From the NCBI RefSeq assembly GCF_900142695.1, contig NZ_FRBU01000008.1, forward strand, positions 56,393-120,392: a DNA stretch of 64,000 nucleotides, given 5' to 3'. This document shows, in pieces, positions 43,888 through 53,617 of the stretch. Position 1 is the first letter of the stretch. Each line of letters begins with the position of its first letter. A program made the position numbers and the translations under genes. The notes beneath the pieces were generated by a model, which was given only the letters and a program-made list of their open reading frames with translations, had not been told where the DNA came from and searched no databases. This stretch comes from Flavobacterium xanthum (GTDB lineage Bacteria; Bacteroidota; Bacteroidia; Flavobacteriales; Flavobacteriaceae).

Positions 43888-46302
43888 ATGAACAAGTGGT
43901 TTAGTTTGGGATTTTGGGAATTAATAGCTCGGATAGTCCTTAGAAATAGAATTTTAATGTTATCCATTATTGTCGTGATAACAGCGCTATTAGCCTTACA
44001 GTGGAAAAATATTCAGTTTTCATTCACCGAAGCTAATTTATTACCTGATGACAATATTGTTAATATTGAGTACAATGCCTTTCTAAATAGATTTGGAGAA
44101 GAAGGAAACTTGATTGTTGTTGGGGTAAAAGACGATACTTTTTTTTCGCCCAAAGCCTTTGCTGCTTGGAACAAATTAATGACTGCTATAAAAGCGCAGA
44201 AGGAAGTTGATTTAGTCGTTTCTATCAATGATTTAAAGAAGCTCAAGAAAAACGACTCTTTGCAGACTTTTGAACTTATCCCTTTTGTAGATCTAAATAA
44301 AACTAACAGTCAGGAATATTTAAATAGCATTAAAAAAGATTTGTTCCAAAACATGCCTTTTTATGAAGGGTTGCTTTTTAATAAAAAAAGCGGGAGTATC
44401 CGTTCTGCAATCTATTTAGACAAACAAATTGTCAATACAGCAGGCCGAAAAGATTATATTGTAAATGATTTTATTCCAAAGATCAATGCTTTCGAAAAAG
44501 AAACTGGGATAGACTTGCGTGTTTCTGGAATGCCTTACATTCGCACCTTGAATGCCATGAGCATTTTAAACGAAATTAGTTTATTTATTGGCGCTTCGCT
44601 ATTGCTCACCTCCTTGATATTTTTCTTCTTTTTCCGTTCATTTAGAGCAACTTTAATCGCTATTTTAATTGTGATTATTGGAGTGATGTGGACTTTTGGA
44701 TTATTAGGATTGTTCAATTATCACATCACAGTACTTACTGCATTAGTGCCAACGCTAGTTATCGTAATTGGAATCCCGAATTGTATTTTCTTGACTAATA
44801 AATACCAGCAAGAATACAGCGCACACAGGAATAAAGCAAAAGCATTACAGCGCGTCATTACCAAAGTAGGGACCGCCACTTTAATGACCAATTTAACCAC
44901 AGCAGCTGGATTTGCTACTTTTATTATTACTAGTAGTCAACTTTTAAAGGAATTTGGAATTATATCTTCATTGAGCATTGTGTCTCTATTTTTCCTATGT
45001 TTGATTGTAATTCCTATTTATTACAGTTATCAACCCGTTCCCAAACAAAAGCATTTAGAACACCTCAACCGCAATTATACCCGCGTATTTATTAATTGGA
45101 TTGAAAAAACAGTAAAACACAACAGACGTTATGTTTATAGCATTGCCTTGATTGTATTTTTAGTAAGCATCATAGGTGCTCTTAAAATTAAAACCTCTGG
45201 AAGTTTGATTGAAGACATGCCTAAAAATACCAGTTTTTACAAAGATATTTTATTTTTTGAAAATGAATTTGAAGGAATCATGCCGCTTGAGATTACAGTT
45301 GATACCAAACGAAAAAAAGGGGTTATGAAACTGTCTACTTTGAGTAAAATGGACGAATTGCAACAAACCATAGAAGAAATTCCAGAACTGTCTAAACCTA
45401 TTTCAATATTAAATTTAGTTAAATATTCTAAACAAGCCTACTACAACGGTAACCCTGAATATTATGATTTGCCTAGCTCGCAAGAGCAAAGTTTTATTTT
45501 GGGCTATGCTAAAAACGCCACTAAAAACACTAAGGATAACTTAATGAAGAGCTATGTAGATAGCACAGGGCAAGTCGCTAGAATTACCACATTTATGAGA
45601 GATATTGGTACGGGAAACATGGCTAAAATTGAAGACAAGCTTTGGACTAAAGCCAATGCCGTTTTCCCAAAAGACCGCTACAATGTGGTAATGACTGGAA
45701 AGGCACTAGTATTTGAAAAAGGAACGCAGTATTTATTAGACAACTTAGTTAGCTCCTTATTGTTTGCGGTATTCTTGATTTCGTTATTAATGGTTTTTAT
45801 GTTTCGTTCTTTCAAAATGGTGGTAGTGTCTTTGATTCCAAATTTACTGCCGCTCGTGATCACCGCTGGATTAATGGGTTATTTCGGAATTCCATTAAAA
45901 CCTTCCACTATTTTAGTCTTTAGTATTGCATTTGGATTATCGGTAGATGACACCATTCACTTCTTGGCTCAATACCGTCAAGAATTAAAACAGAACAATT
46001 GGAAAATTAAAAAATCCGTTTTTGCTACCATCAAAGAATCGGGCATCAGCATGTTCTATACTTCAGTAGTATTATTTGTTGGTTTCTCCGTGTTTATGCT
46101 CTCTGATTTTGGTGGAACTGTCGCTTTGGGAGGATTGATTGCCATTACACTCGCTTTTGGTATGTTGTCTAACCTGATGTTGTTGCCTTGTCTAGTCCTT
46201 ACCTTAAACAAATCATTAACCAACAAACAAGAATTCATCGAACCAAAAATCGACATTTTGAATAACCCAAATGAAGAAATTGAGGATTTAGAAAAAAATT
46301 AA
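43888..46302 (+). CDS. MMPL/RND family transporter
   Basis: An 804-residue inner-membrane protein with two repeats of one TM helix, a large periplasmic loop and five TM helices, ending in a charged tail. First repeat: ISLFIGASLLLTSLIFFFFFRS and TALVPTLVIVIGIPNCIFLTNKYQQE; second: SSLLFAVFLISLLMVFMFRSFK, FGLSVDDTIHFLAQYRQE (the Asp pair of the proton relay). This fits RND exporters of the MMPL/hopanoid-export type, thought to move lipids. Start at 43888 (MNKWFSLGFWELIARIV) is chosen because the promoter box lies just upstream. A coiled-coil lipoprotein follows after 13 bases. Confidence 0.93.
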   Translation: MNKWFSLGFWELIARIVLRNRILMLSIIVVITALLALQWKNIQFSFTEANLLPDDNIVNIEYNAFLNRFGEEGNLIVVGVKDDTFFSPKAFAAWNKLMTAIKAQKEVDLVVSINDLKKLKKNDSLQTFELIPFVDLNKTNSQEYLNSIKKDLFQNMPFYEGLLFNKKSGSIRSAIYLDKQIVNTAGRKDYIVNDFIPKINAFEKETGIDLRVSGMPYIRTLNAMSILNEISLFIGASLLLTSLIFFFFFRSFRATLIAILIVIIGVMWTFGLLGLFNYHITVLTALVPTLVIVIGIPNCIFLTNKYQQEYSAHRNKAKALQRVITKVGTATLMTNLTTAAGFATFIITSSQLLKEFGIISSLSIVSLFFLCLIVIPIYYSYQPVPKQKHLEHLNRNYTRVFINWIEKTVKHNRRYVYSIALIVFLVSIIGALKIKTSGSLIEDMPKNTSFYKDILFFENEFEGIMPLEITVDTKRKKGVMKLSTLSKMDELQQTIEEIPELSKPISILNLVKYSKQAYYNGNPEYYDLPSSQEQSFILGYAKNATKNTKDNLMKSYVDSTGQVARITTFMRDIGTGNMAKIEDKLWTKANAVFPKDRYNVVMTGKALVFEKGTQYLLDNLVSSLLFAVFLISLLMVFMFRSFKMVVVSLIPNLLPLVITAGLMGYFGIPLKPSTILVFSIAFGLSVDDTIHFLAQYRQELKQNNWKIKKSVFATIKESGISMFYTSVVLFVGFSVFMLSDFGGTVALGGLIAITLAFGMLSNLMLLPCLVLTLNKSLTNKQEFIEPKIDILNNPNEEIEDLEKN

Positions 46303-46315
46303 ATAAATTTAAATT

Positions 46316-46612
46316 ATGAAAAATCTATTAAAAAGTACTGGACTAATTGTTTTGTTCGTTGGATTGTTTATTTCTTGTGGTGACTTATCTCAAAAAGCAG
46401 AGGAAAAAATCAATGAGTTAAATAGTAAAACCGATAAATTGGATTCGCTAGTAAACAAAGAGCTAAAGAAGGTAAATGCACTTGATTCTTTAATCTCTAA
46501 AGAAGGCGCTAAAGTAAAAAGACTGGATTCCTTAATTAATAAGTCAACCTCAAAAATTGACTCCATTGCAAATACTAAAATAAATTTATTAAAGAACCTC
46601 AATAATAAGTAA
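46316..46612 (+). CDS. Coiled-coil lipoprotein with 14-residue repeats
   Basis: A 98-residue lipoprotein (lipobox FISC, Cys21) followed by a continuous helix. LDSL recurs at residues 42, 56 and 70, giving a 14-residue period (two heptads) within KLDSLVNKELKKV, ALDSLISKEGAKV and RLDSLINKSTSKI. This is like the murein lipoprotein Lpp in design, though not its sequence. It sits 13 bases after the MMPL exporter and is likely its operon partner, perhaps spacing the exporter and the outer membrane; that role is a guess. Confidence 0.75.
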   Translation: MKNLLKSTGLIVLFVGLFISCGDLSQKAEEKINELNSKTDKLDSLVNKELKKVNALDSLISKEGAKVKRLDSLINKSTSKIDSIANTKINLLKNLNNK

Positions 46613-46779
46613 AGGAATAAAATACAAAAGTTCTGCTTTGGGGTTTGGATGCGGTACAAGCAGATATTTTTAATTCTGTTTGTAGTCATCAGGGAAATCA
46701 ATCATTCCGCAATCCATAAAGTTTCCAGTTGCCCGGATGTGATTTTTACCTCTACCCGTTTTTCGTAGCGGTAATTTTT

Positions 46780-47238
46780 TTAAGATCTGGGCTTATTTAG
46801 ACCTCTATCATACAGTACAATACTTCCTGCAACGGATACGTTTAAGCTTTTTTCGGATTTGAATTTGACCAAATAGTGACATTTCTCAATCGCTTTTTTG
46901 GTAAGACCATTATCCTCCGCTCCTAATAAATAAACACAACGTCTTGGATGGTTGAATGTCTCTAAATCTGATGCATTTTCATCCAGCTCTACCCCAACTA
47001 AACGAGCGCCTTTAGGTAAATTTTTATAGAAATCGTCAAACGATTCATAATGAAAATAAGGTATTGATTTTACCGCATTGTGCGTATCGCAGGCTTGCTT
47101 AGCATAGCGATTCCCAATCGTAAAAATATAACTGGCGCCTAAATTTTGCGCCGTTCGCCATAAAACCCCTAAGTTTTCCGGTGTTTTACCGTTTTGAATT
47201 CCGATGCCAAAATATTCTGTTACAAAATTGTCGTTCAT
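46780..47238 (-). CDS. SpoU/TrmH family RNA 2'-O-methyltransferase
   Basis: A 152-residue SPOUT methyltransferase. The three SpoU motifs are present: motif 1 NGKTPENLGVLWRTAQNLGA, motif 2 CVYLLGAEDNGLTKKAIEKC, motif 3 SLNVSVAGSIVLYDRG, which make the knotted S-adenosylmethionine site. There is no N-terminal RNA-binding extension, so this is the short type that modifies tRNA or rRNA; the target is unknown. The start is taken at the ATG ending at 47238 (MNDNFVTEYFGIG). Confidence 0.9.
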   Translation of the reverse strand: MNDNFVTEYFGIGIQNGKTPENLGVLWRTAQNLGASYIFTIGNRYAKQACDTHNAVKSIPYFHYESFDDFYKNLPKGARLVGVELDENASDLETFNHPRRCVYLLGAEDNGLTKKAIEKCHYLVKFKSEKSLNVSVAGSIVLYDRGLNKPRS

Positions 47239-47253
47239 GGTGCACAAATACAA

Positions 47254-47946
47254 AGTGTTGAGTAGTTTGCCAAGTTTTAAATATTGTTAAAAACCGATTG
47301 TTTTCTGACAGCGAAATATAGAAATAATTGTGGATTTGTTCTTTCACCGCAAAGTTTCCAACTTTGAGCCCATGATTTAACTAACAATCAAAAAACATAG
47401 ACTATTTCTAAGATAGAAAAACAAACTTTTCATCTTGTACAAATTACAAGTCACATCAATGAGCAAATTACCTCCCCAAACATCTGTTTTAAACCCAACC
47501 ATAACAGAAAAAAGCCCTTCAAAAACTGTTATTCCACTGCACCCTAGCAAGGATAGTCCAGAAGCCTCGGAAAAAATCCTTTTACTTTTTGTTACAAAAA
47601 GTAAGATATAGCCAATAGCGGGAAATAGCTCCAGATTGACTACATGAGATTTAAAACCTCACTAAAAAGAGTGTTAACTATTTTAGATCACCTTTGCTAC
47701 TTCCTTCTTTAAATGACATATTGGAGTCATCGTATAACATTTAAGTTATCACAGTAAACTTAAAAAAACTAATTAAAAAATAAACAAGCAATTCAAGTGT
47801 TTTAGCATTTTTTATAAGTTACTTCTCAAACAGTAAGACCTACATTCTCTCGTAACTTTGAAAGATCTTTCACAAGTTAAAAAACCAAATTTTCCTACTA
47901 ATCTCATACTGCCACAAAAATAAGATGTATATTTAGCTACCTTTTC
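47254..47946. other. Intergenic stretch (about 690 bases) with one dispersed repeat
   Basis: Apart from the dispersed element at 47542-47633, this gap has AT-rich sequence and no convincing gene. A 50-codon frame at 47459 runs into the repeat and is not credible. Confidence 0.5.
47542..47633 (+). repeat. Dispersed hairpin element, copy 1
   Basis: Starts CCCTAGC, contains a hairpin around CTTTTTGTTACAAAAAG and ends ATAGCGGGAAATAGCTCCA, identical over 19 bases to copy 2 at 51899-51984. I recognise this as a family common in flavobacterial intergenic DNA. The two copies flank the T9SS type B gene. Confidence 0.8.
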
Positions 47947-50900
47947 ATGATATATGCTATGTGTAAAATTTTTACATTTTTAATGCTTTTACTTTCTTTA
48001 TCATTATCTGCTCAAGGCGAAGCTAATATTTGGTATTTTGGTGAACGTGCAGGATTAGACTTTAACAGTGGCTCTCCAGTTGCTTTAACTAACGGAAAAT
48101 TAAGTACTACCGAAGGCTGTGCAACAATATCTAACAGTTCAGGACAATTATTATTTTATACCGATGGTGTAACTGTCTATAATAAAAATCATACTATTAT
48201 GATTAACGGCAGTAATCTCAAAGGTCATTTCTCTAGTTCACAATCTGCTATTATAGTAAAAAAACCAAATTCCGCATCAATTTATTATATTTTTACCGCT
48301 GACGTTCAAGGATCTAACGAAGGAATATGCTACTCTGAAGTAGATTTATCTCTAGATGGAGGTTTAGGAGCGGTTACATCCATTAAAAATAATTTATTAA
48401 TTACGCCACCTGCTGAAAAATTAACAGCGGTTTTAAATAAAACGGGAGAGGGAATATGGGTCATGTGTCATGGATTTGGAAATAATAATTTCTACGCATT
48501 CGCCGTTGATAACTCAGGGGTAAATACAAATCCAGTTATAAGCAACGCTGGTGTAGAAATAGGAGGAGCAGGAGATGCTATTGGTTACATGAAAGTATCT
48601 CCATTAGGGGATAAATTAATTTGTGCTAATAATTTAAATTTAACTGAACTATTTGATTTTAATAACGAAACTGGTGTTGTAAGTAATCCTCGATTGATTA
48701 CGGATAAACCAAAGAGTTATGGCGTAGAATTTTCACCATCTGGAAAAATTGCCTACCTAACAACGGGAAGTGATATTCTTGATAAGTTCGAAGTCAATCA
48801 ATATGATTTAACAGCAGCTGATATACCTGGTTCTGAAATTATTTTATCATCTAAACCTAACTTTAGATATCGGTCATCTGCTTTGCAGATAGCTCCTGAT
48901 GGAAAGATCTACATAGCCAATTTTATCACACCTTATTTAAGCGCCATAACTAAACCTAATGTACTGGGTTTAGGCTGTGCTTTTGAATTAAATGCTGTTA
49001 GCCTTAACGAAAGACTATCTTTTGCGGGGCTACCTCAATTTACACCATCTAATCTTCGTGTCACCATAAAAACGGAAAATAACTGTTTGGGTGAAATGAT
49101 TGCATTTTCATTAATTAGCAATCAGGAAGTTATTGCTGCACAATGGGATTTTGGTGATGGTAATTCGTCAACTGACATTAACCCCACACCTATTTATTCC
49201 TCAGCAGGCAATTACACCGTCTCCGTAAAAGCAACATCAAGAACAGGTACCATAACAGAAACGGAAGATATTGTTATTTACGAAGTCCCAACAGCTTCTC
49301 AGCCACAAAACATTCTAGTTTGTGATACCAATAATGATGGTTTTACTGCTTTTGATTTGACATCTCAAAATGCCGCAATACTTAACGGTCAAGATCCCGC
49401 TTCATATGAGGTAAACTATTATGCTAACACTACTGACTATGCTAATGATTTAATTATTAATACTCCAAATACCTATACAAACACTACTGCTTATCAATCA
49501 CAAACGATTATTGTTGCAGTAACAAATAAAGCTAATCCTTCTTGCAAAAGCAGCACTTCATTTTCAATTGCAGTTTTTGAAAAACCAATGCCAAGAATTT
49601 CAACTGCTATTCCAGACTATTTAGTTTGCGATGATACGAGTATTGGCAATGATAGCGATGGACGCGTTCTATTTGATTTAACTCAAAAAGCTGTACCGAT
49701 TTTAAACGGTCAATCCGCGACACAATTTTTATTTTCTTACTACAAAGATGTGGCTTTTACCCAAAATATTGGAGCTCCATCTGCTTACGCAAATACTAAT
49801 CCTATAGAAACGATTTATGTTAAAATGTATAACAAAGACAATCCAATCTGTTTTGCAACAACTTCCTTCACAATTCAGGTGATTGCGTTACCTAATATCA
49901 ATCAAAATGTCGATTTAAAACAATGCGATGATGATATTAATGGTTTTAGTATTTTTAATTTAGAAGAAGCAATCCCAAAAATAACAGCAAATGCAGCTAA
50001 CGAAAGCATCACTTTTTTTACCACTCAAATTGATGCAGAAAATAATAGTAACCCCACAACTAATTCAACTAGTTACAGTAATCAAATGATCAATACTGAT
50101 ATTGTTTTTGCACGGATTTCAAATTCTAATGACTGTTTTAGAATTGCTACAGTAAACCTAATTGTTTCTACTACGCAAATTCCGATTAATTTTACAAGAA
50201 ATTTTGCAGTTTGCGATGATGCCATTTTAGGTACCAATACTGACGGTATTGCCAGTTTTGATTTTAGTAGTTTTGATAATGAAATCGCAGCTATTTTTCC
50301 AATCGGCCAACAACTAGATATTACTTACTATCGCAATCTAAATGATGCTTTAACAGAAAAAAACACAATTTTAGATATTACAAATTATAGGAATATAGGA
50401 TATCCAAATTCACAAAAGATCTTTGTTCGTGTGGATAGTAAACTAAATAATGATTGTTTAGGATTAGGATCTCCTATTCAGCTAACTGTTGAATCAATTC
50501 CGGTTATGCAACTTATAAAAGAGATACAATGTGATGACGACCAAGACGGACTTTTTGCTTTTGACACGGCTACCATTCAAACCCGATTATTGAATGGTTC
50601 AACTAATGTCACGTTGGATTACTTTGATCAAAATAATAATCAATTAGCAAGTCCGCTACCTAATCCTTTTATAACTCGGTCGCAAATAATAAAAGTAAAG
50701 GCGACCAATACTACATTAACCGCTTGTTCCTATGAGACAACAGTAGAATTTGTAGTTTCTGATCTGCCAGAAGCCTACCCTATTCCTTCCAATTTAATAA
50801 CTGTTTGTGATGATGAAATAGATCCTATTAAGCAAGACGGAAAATATGCTTTTGACACTGCCACTTTTCAAAACACCATCCTAGGAGGACAAACCGGAAT

Positions 50901-51789
50901 GACAGTAAAATATTTTGATGCCAATGACAACTTGCTTTCAAGTCCGTTACCCAATCCGTTTGTAACCACTTCACAAAATATAAGAATTGAAGTTATCAAT
51001 GCAACAAATACTACCTGTAAAGCAACAATGATTTTACCCTTTGAAGTTCATCCAGTACCAGCGATAACCTTAACTGGTGTGGAATGGCTATGCAGTAATA
51101 TTAGTTCTTTTACCAAAACAATCAATGCGGGCCTTGTCGATGAATTATTAAAAGATATTTACACTTATGAGTGGACTTATAACGGAGAGCTAGTTACTGG
51201 CGAGTCCCAATACACTTTAACAGTCAACAAATCTGGAACCTATACCGTAAAAGCAACTACTGACAAAGGGTGTTCCAGAACCAGAGTCATTAAGGTTTCT
51301 AATTCAAATATTGCTAAAATAGAAGATATAAAAATAGAAGATCTTACTTCTTCAAATAGCATTCAAGTATCCGTAACAGGTACAGGAAATTATGTCTATG
51401 CTTTAGATGAAGAGAATGGGAACTATCAAAAAGAAAGCCTTTTCACTAATGTTACTGCGGGAATTCATACGGTTTTTGTAAAAGACTTGAATGGTTGTGG
51501 AATTGTCCTACAAGAAGTAGCGCTACTTGGAATTCCAAATTTCTTCACCCCTAATCAAGATGGATTTAATGATTATTGGAATATCAAAGGGGTTAATAAT
51601 TCTTTCAATAATAAAACAATCATTCATATTTATGATCGATATGGGAAATTAATAGATACGTTGAATCCATTAAATCAAGGTTGGGATGGTACATTTAACG
51701 GGCAACCTTTACCTTCTGACGACTATTGGTACACTATAGAATTGGAAGATGGTAGAATTGTGAAAGGACATTTTACATTAAAAAGATAA
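47947..51789 (+). CDS. T9SS type B sorting-domain surface protein with PKD domain and six repeats
   Basis: A 1280-residue secreted protein. A signal peptide (to SLSAQ, about residue 22) is followed by a beta-propeller-like N-terminal part (to about residue 370), a PKD domain (about 395-450: AAQWDFGDGNSSTDINPTPIY, then YTVSVKAT), then six repeats of about 92-106 residues beginning with a Cys-Asp motif at residues 459, 561, 660, 756, 862 and 954 (CDDxxxGxxxFDL). The C-terminal 85 residues form the gliding-type B sorting domain (IPNFFTPNQDGFNDYWNIKG; IYDRYGKLI). Type B proteins travel by T9SS to the surface, often linked with SprF-like partners, which are not nearby. An alternative start at residue 5 (MCKIFTF) is possible. 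Confidence 0.9.
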   Translation: MIYAMCKIFTFLMLLLSLSLSAQGEANIWYFGERAGLDFNSGSPVALTNGKLSTTEGCATISNSSGQLLFYTDGVTVYNKNHTIMINGSNLKGHFSSSQSAIIVKKPNSASIYYIFTADVQGSNEGICYSEVDLSLDGGLGAVTSIKNNLLITPPAEKLTAVLNKTGEGIWVMCHGFGNNNFYAFAVDNSGVNTNPVISNAGVEIGGAGDAIGYMKVSPLGDKLICANNLNLTELFDFNNETGVVSNPRLITDKPKSYGVEFSPSGKIAYLTTGSDILDKFEVNQYDLTAADIPGSEIILSSKPNFRYRSSALQIAPDGKIYIANFITPYLSAITKPNVLGLGCAFELNAVSLNERLSFAGLPQFTPSNLRVTIKTENNCLGEMIAFSLISNQEVIAAQWDFGDGNSSTDINPTPIYSSAGNYTVSVKATSRTGTITETEDIVIYEVPTASQPQNILVCDTNNDGFTAFDLTSQNAAILNGQDPASYEVNYYANTTDYANDLIINTPNTYTNTTAYQSQTIIVAVTNKANPSCKSSTSFSIAVFEKPMPRISTAIPDYLVCDDTSIGNDSDGRVLFDLTQKAVPILNGQSATQFLFSYYKDVAFTQNIGAPSAYANTNPIETIYVKMYNKDNPICFATTSFTIQVIALPNINQNVDLKQCDDDINGFSIFNLEEAIPKITANAANESITFFTTQIDAENNSNPTTNSTSYSNQMINTDIVFARISNSNDCFRIATVNLIVSTTQIPINFTRNFAVCDDAILGTNTDGIASFDFSSFDNEIAAIFPIGQQLDITYYRNLNDALTEKNTILDITNYRNIGYPNSQKIFVRVDSKLNNDCLGLGSPIQLTVESIPVMQLIKEIQCDDDQDGLFAFDTATIQTRLLNGSTNVTLDYFDQNNNQLASPLPNPFITRSQIIKVKATNTTLTACSYETTVEFVVSDLPEAYPIPSNLITVCDDEIDPIKQDGKYAFDTATFQNTILGGQTGMTVKYFDANDNLLSSPLPNPFVTTSQNIRIEVINATNTTCKATMILPFEVHPVPAITLTGVEWLCSNISSFTKTINAGLVDELLKDIYTYEWTYNGELVTGESQYTLTVNKSGTYTVKATTDKGCSRTRVIKVSNSNIAKIEDIKIEDLTSSNSIQVSVTGTGNYVYALDEENGNYQKESLFTNVTAGIHTVFVKDLNGCGIVLQEVALLGIPNFFTPNQDGFNDYWNIKGVNNSFNNKTIIHIYDRYGKLIDTLNPLNQGWDGTFNGQPLPSDDYWYTIELEDGRIVKGHFTLKR

Positions 51790-51898
51790 CGCTACAATAG
51801 CCTAAACCTAGAAAATTAGCAAAAATTTTTAAACTGAATTTGCATTAAATCTAATGAGTTATTCTTTACTTCAATAGTAACTTCCTAATTCCACTACT

Positions 51899-51984
51899 CC
51901 CTAGCCCCGATAGAAATGGAAATCCTTATTGTTTTTGCTTTCAAAAAACAATAAGATTGTAATGGATAGCGGGAAATAGCTCCA
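51899..51984 (+). repeat. Dispersed hairpin element, copy 2
   Basis: Starts CCCTAGCCCCGATAG, has a stem CTTATTGTTTTT / AAAAACAATAAG and ends in the 19-base block shared with copy 1 at 47542-47633. The loop region differs between copies while the ends are kept. Confidence 0.8.
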
Positions 51985-52045
51985 AAAAACAAAAACAGCT
52001 TTGGAATGCTTCGTTTCTCACCGTGACAATTACAAACAAATCATT

Positions 52046-52053
52046 TATATTTG
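52046..52053 (+). promoter_or_regulatory. Promoter -7 element for asnS (TATATTTG)
   Basis: Exact TAnnTTTG match 44 bases before the asnS ATG at 52098, supporting that start over the longer frame. Confidence 0.55.
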
Positions 52054-52097
52054 CAGTTGGTTATAAGACAATTTTTAATATCAACTATATACATAAA

Positions 52098-53534
52098 ATG
52101 AGACATACAAAAGTTAAAGACTTACTAAACAGTACCACGACGCTTCATGAAGTAAATGCAAAAGGATGGGTGAGAACTTTTAGAAACAATCAATTTATTG
52201 CCTTAAACGATGGCTCGACCATTGATAATATACAATGTGTTGTCGATTTTGAGAATACGCCAGACGAAACCTTGAAGAGAATTACGACTGGAGCAGCGAT
52301 ATCCGTTACAGGAACGTTGGTAGAAAGCAAAGGTGCCGGACAGAAATTTGAAATTCAAGTGGCTAAACTAGAAATCCTAGGCGACTCTGATGCAGAGAAA
52401 TTCCCGATACAACCAAAGAACAAACCGAGCTTGGATTTCTTGCGTGAAAATGCGCATTTAAGAGTTCGTACTAATATGTTTGGAGCGATTATGAGAGTAC
52501 GCTCCGTATTATCATATGCGGTTCACAGCTATTTTCAGGAAAAAGGTTTTGTGTATGTAAATACGCCAATCATCACGGGATCAGATGCGGAAGGTGCAGG
52601 TGAAATGTTTAAAGTTACCGCTTTGCCATTTGACGGAACACCAAGAACTGAAGACGGAAAAGTGAATTATAAAGAAGATTTCTTCGGTAAAGAGACCAAC
52701 CTTACGGTTTCGGGGCAATTAGAAGGAGAAACTTTCGCAATGGCTTTGGGTCAGATTTATACTTTTGGACCAACCTTTAGAGCCGAAAACTCAAATACGT
52801 CGCGTCACCTGGCCGAATTTTGGATGATCGAGCCAGAGGTTGCGTTCAATGATTTGAATGACAATATGGACTTGGCAGAAGATTTTATTCAGTACGTAAT
52901 TAAATACGCATTGGATAAATGTCCAGAGGATTTGAAGTTCCTAGAGACGCGTTTGTTAGACGAAGAAAAATCAAAACCGGTTGCTGAAAGAAGCGAAATG
53001 GCTTTGCTTGACAAATTAAATTTTGTTTTGGAAAACAATTTCAAACGTGTTTCATACACCGAAGCAATTGACATTTTAAGAGATTGTACGCCTAACAAAA
53101 AGAAAAAATTCAACTATATCATTAACGAATGGGGCGCTGATTTACAAAGTGAGCACGAGCGCTATTTGGTAGAAAAACACTTTAAATGTCCGGTAATCTT
53201 GTTTGATTACCCGGCAAATATCAAAGCATTTTACATGCGTTTGAACGAAGACGGAAAAACGGTTCGCGCCATGGATATTCTTTTCCCAGGAATTGGAGAA
53301 ATCGTGGGAGGTTCACAAAGAGAGGAACGTTTTGATGTTTTAGTCGAAAAAATGAAAGCCTTAGGAATTGACGAAGAAGAATTATGGTGGTATTTGGATA
53401 CCCGAAGATTCGGTTCAGCAGTTCACTCTGGTTTCGGACTTGGATTCGAAAGATTGGTTTTATTCGTAACGGGAATGACAAACATTCGTGACGTAATTCC
53501 TTTCCCGAGAACGCCAATGAATGCAGAATTTTAA
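52098..53534 (+). CDS. asnS: Asparaginyl-tRNA synthetase
   Basis: Charges tRNA-Asn. The 478-residue protein has an N-terminal OB-fold anticodon domain ([19 protein letters not shown]) and the class II catalytic core: motif 2 [25 protein letters not shown] and motif 3 [16 protein letters not shown]. The ARRMIE-like last part reads [18 protein letters not shown] start at the ATG at 52098 ([10 protein letters not shown]) because the promoter box lies within the longer frame. It is followed after 83 bases by rpoN. Confidence 0.96.
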   Translation: MRHTKVKDLLNSTTTLHEVNAKGWVRTFRNNQFIALNDGSTIDNIQCVVDFENTPDETLKRITTGAAISVTGTLVESKGAGQKFEIQVAKLEILGDSDAEKFPIQPKNKPSLDFLRENAHLRVRTNMFGAIMRVRSVLSYAVHSYFQEKGFVYVNTPIITGSDAEGAGEMFKVTALPFDGTPRTEDGKVNYKEDFFGKETNLTVSGQLEGETFAMALGQIYTFGPTFRAENSNTSRHLAEFWMIEPEVAFNDLNDNMDLAEDFIQYVIKYALDKCPEDLKFLETRLLDEEKSKPVAERSEMALLDKLNFVLENNFKRVSYTEAIDILRDCTPNKKKKFNYIINEWGADLQSEHERYLVEKHFKCPVILFDYPANIKAFYMRLNEDGKTVRAMDILFPGIGEIVGGSQREERFDVLVEKMKALGIDEEELWWYLDTRRFGSAVHSGFGLGFERLVLFVTGMTNIRDVIPFPRTPMNAEF

Positions 53535-53545
53535 AAATTTGTTTC

Positions 53546-53597
53546 AGGTTTAAAGTTTAAAGTTGTGGAACGTTCTGCAACCTTAAACTTTAAACCT
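53546..53597. repeat. Inverted repeat in the asnS-rpoN gap
   Basis: Two 20-base arms (53546-53565 and 53578-53597) pair with a single mismatch around a 12-base loop; the arms are made of repeated TTTAAAG units. It ends 20 bases before the rpoN ATG and lacks a T run, so it is a structured leader or a dispersed repeat rather than a normal terminator. Confidence 0.65.
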
Positions 53598-53617
53598 TAA
53601 ACTTTTAAACAATAAAA

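Larger units (their letters stand above)
51790..52097. other. Intergenic stretch (about 300 bases) before asnS
   Basis: Holds the second dispersed hairpin element and the asnS promoter; no other gene seen. Confidence 0.6.

Noticed and set aside
47459..47611. 50-codon frame in the gap before the T9SS type B gene
   Set aside because: Half of it lies in the dispersed hairpin element, and there is no conserved pattern or leader; likely chance.
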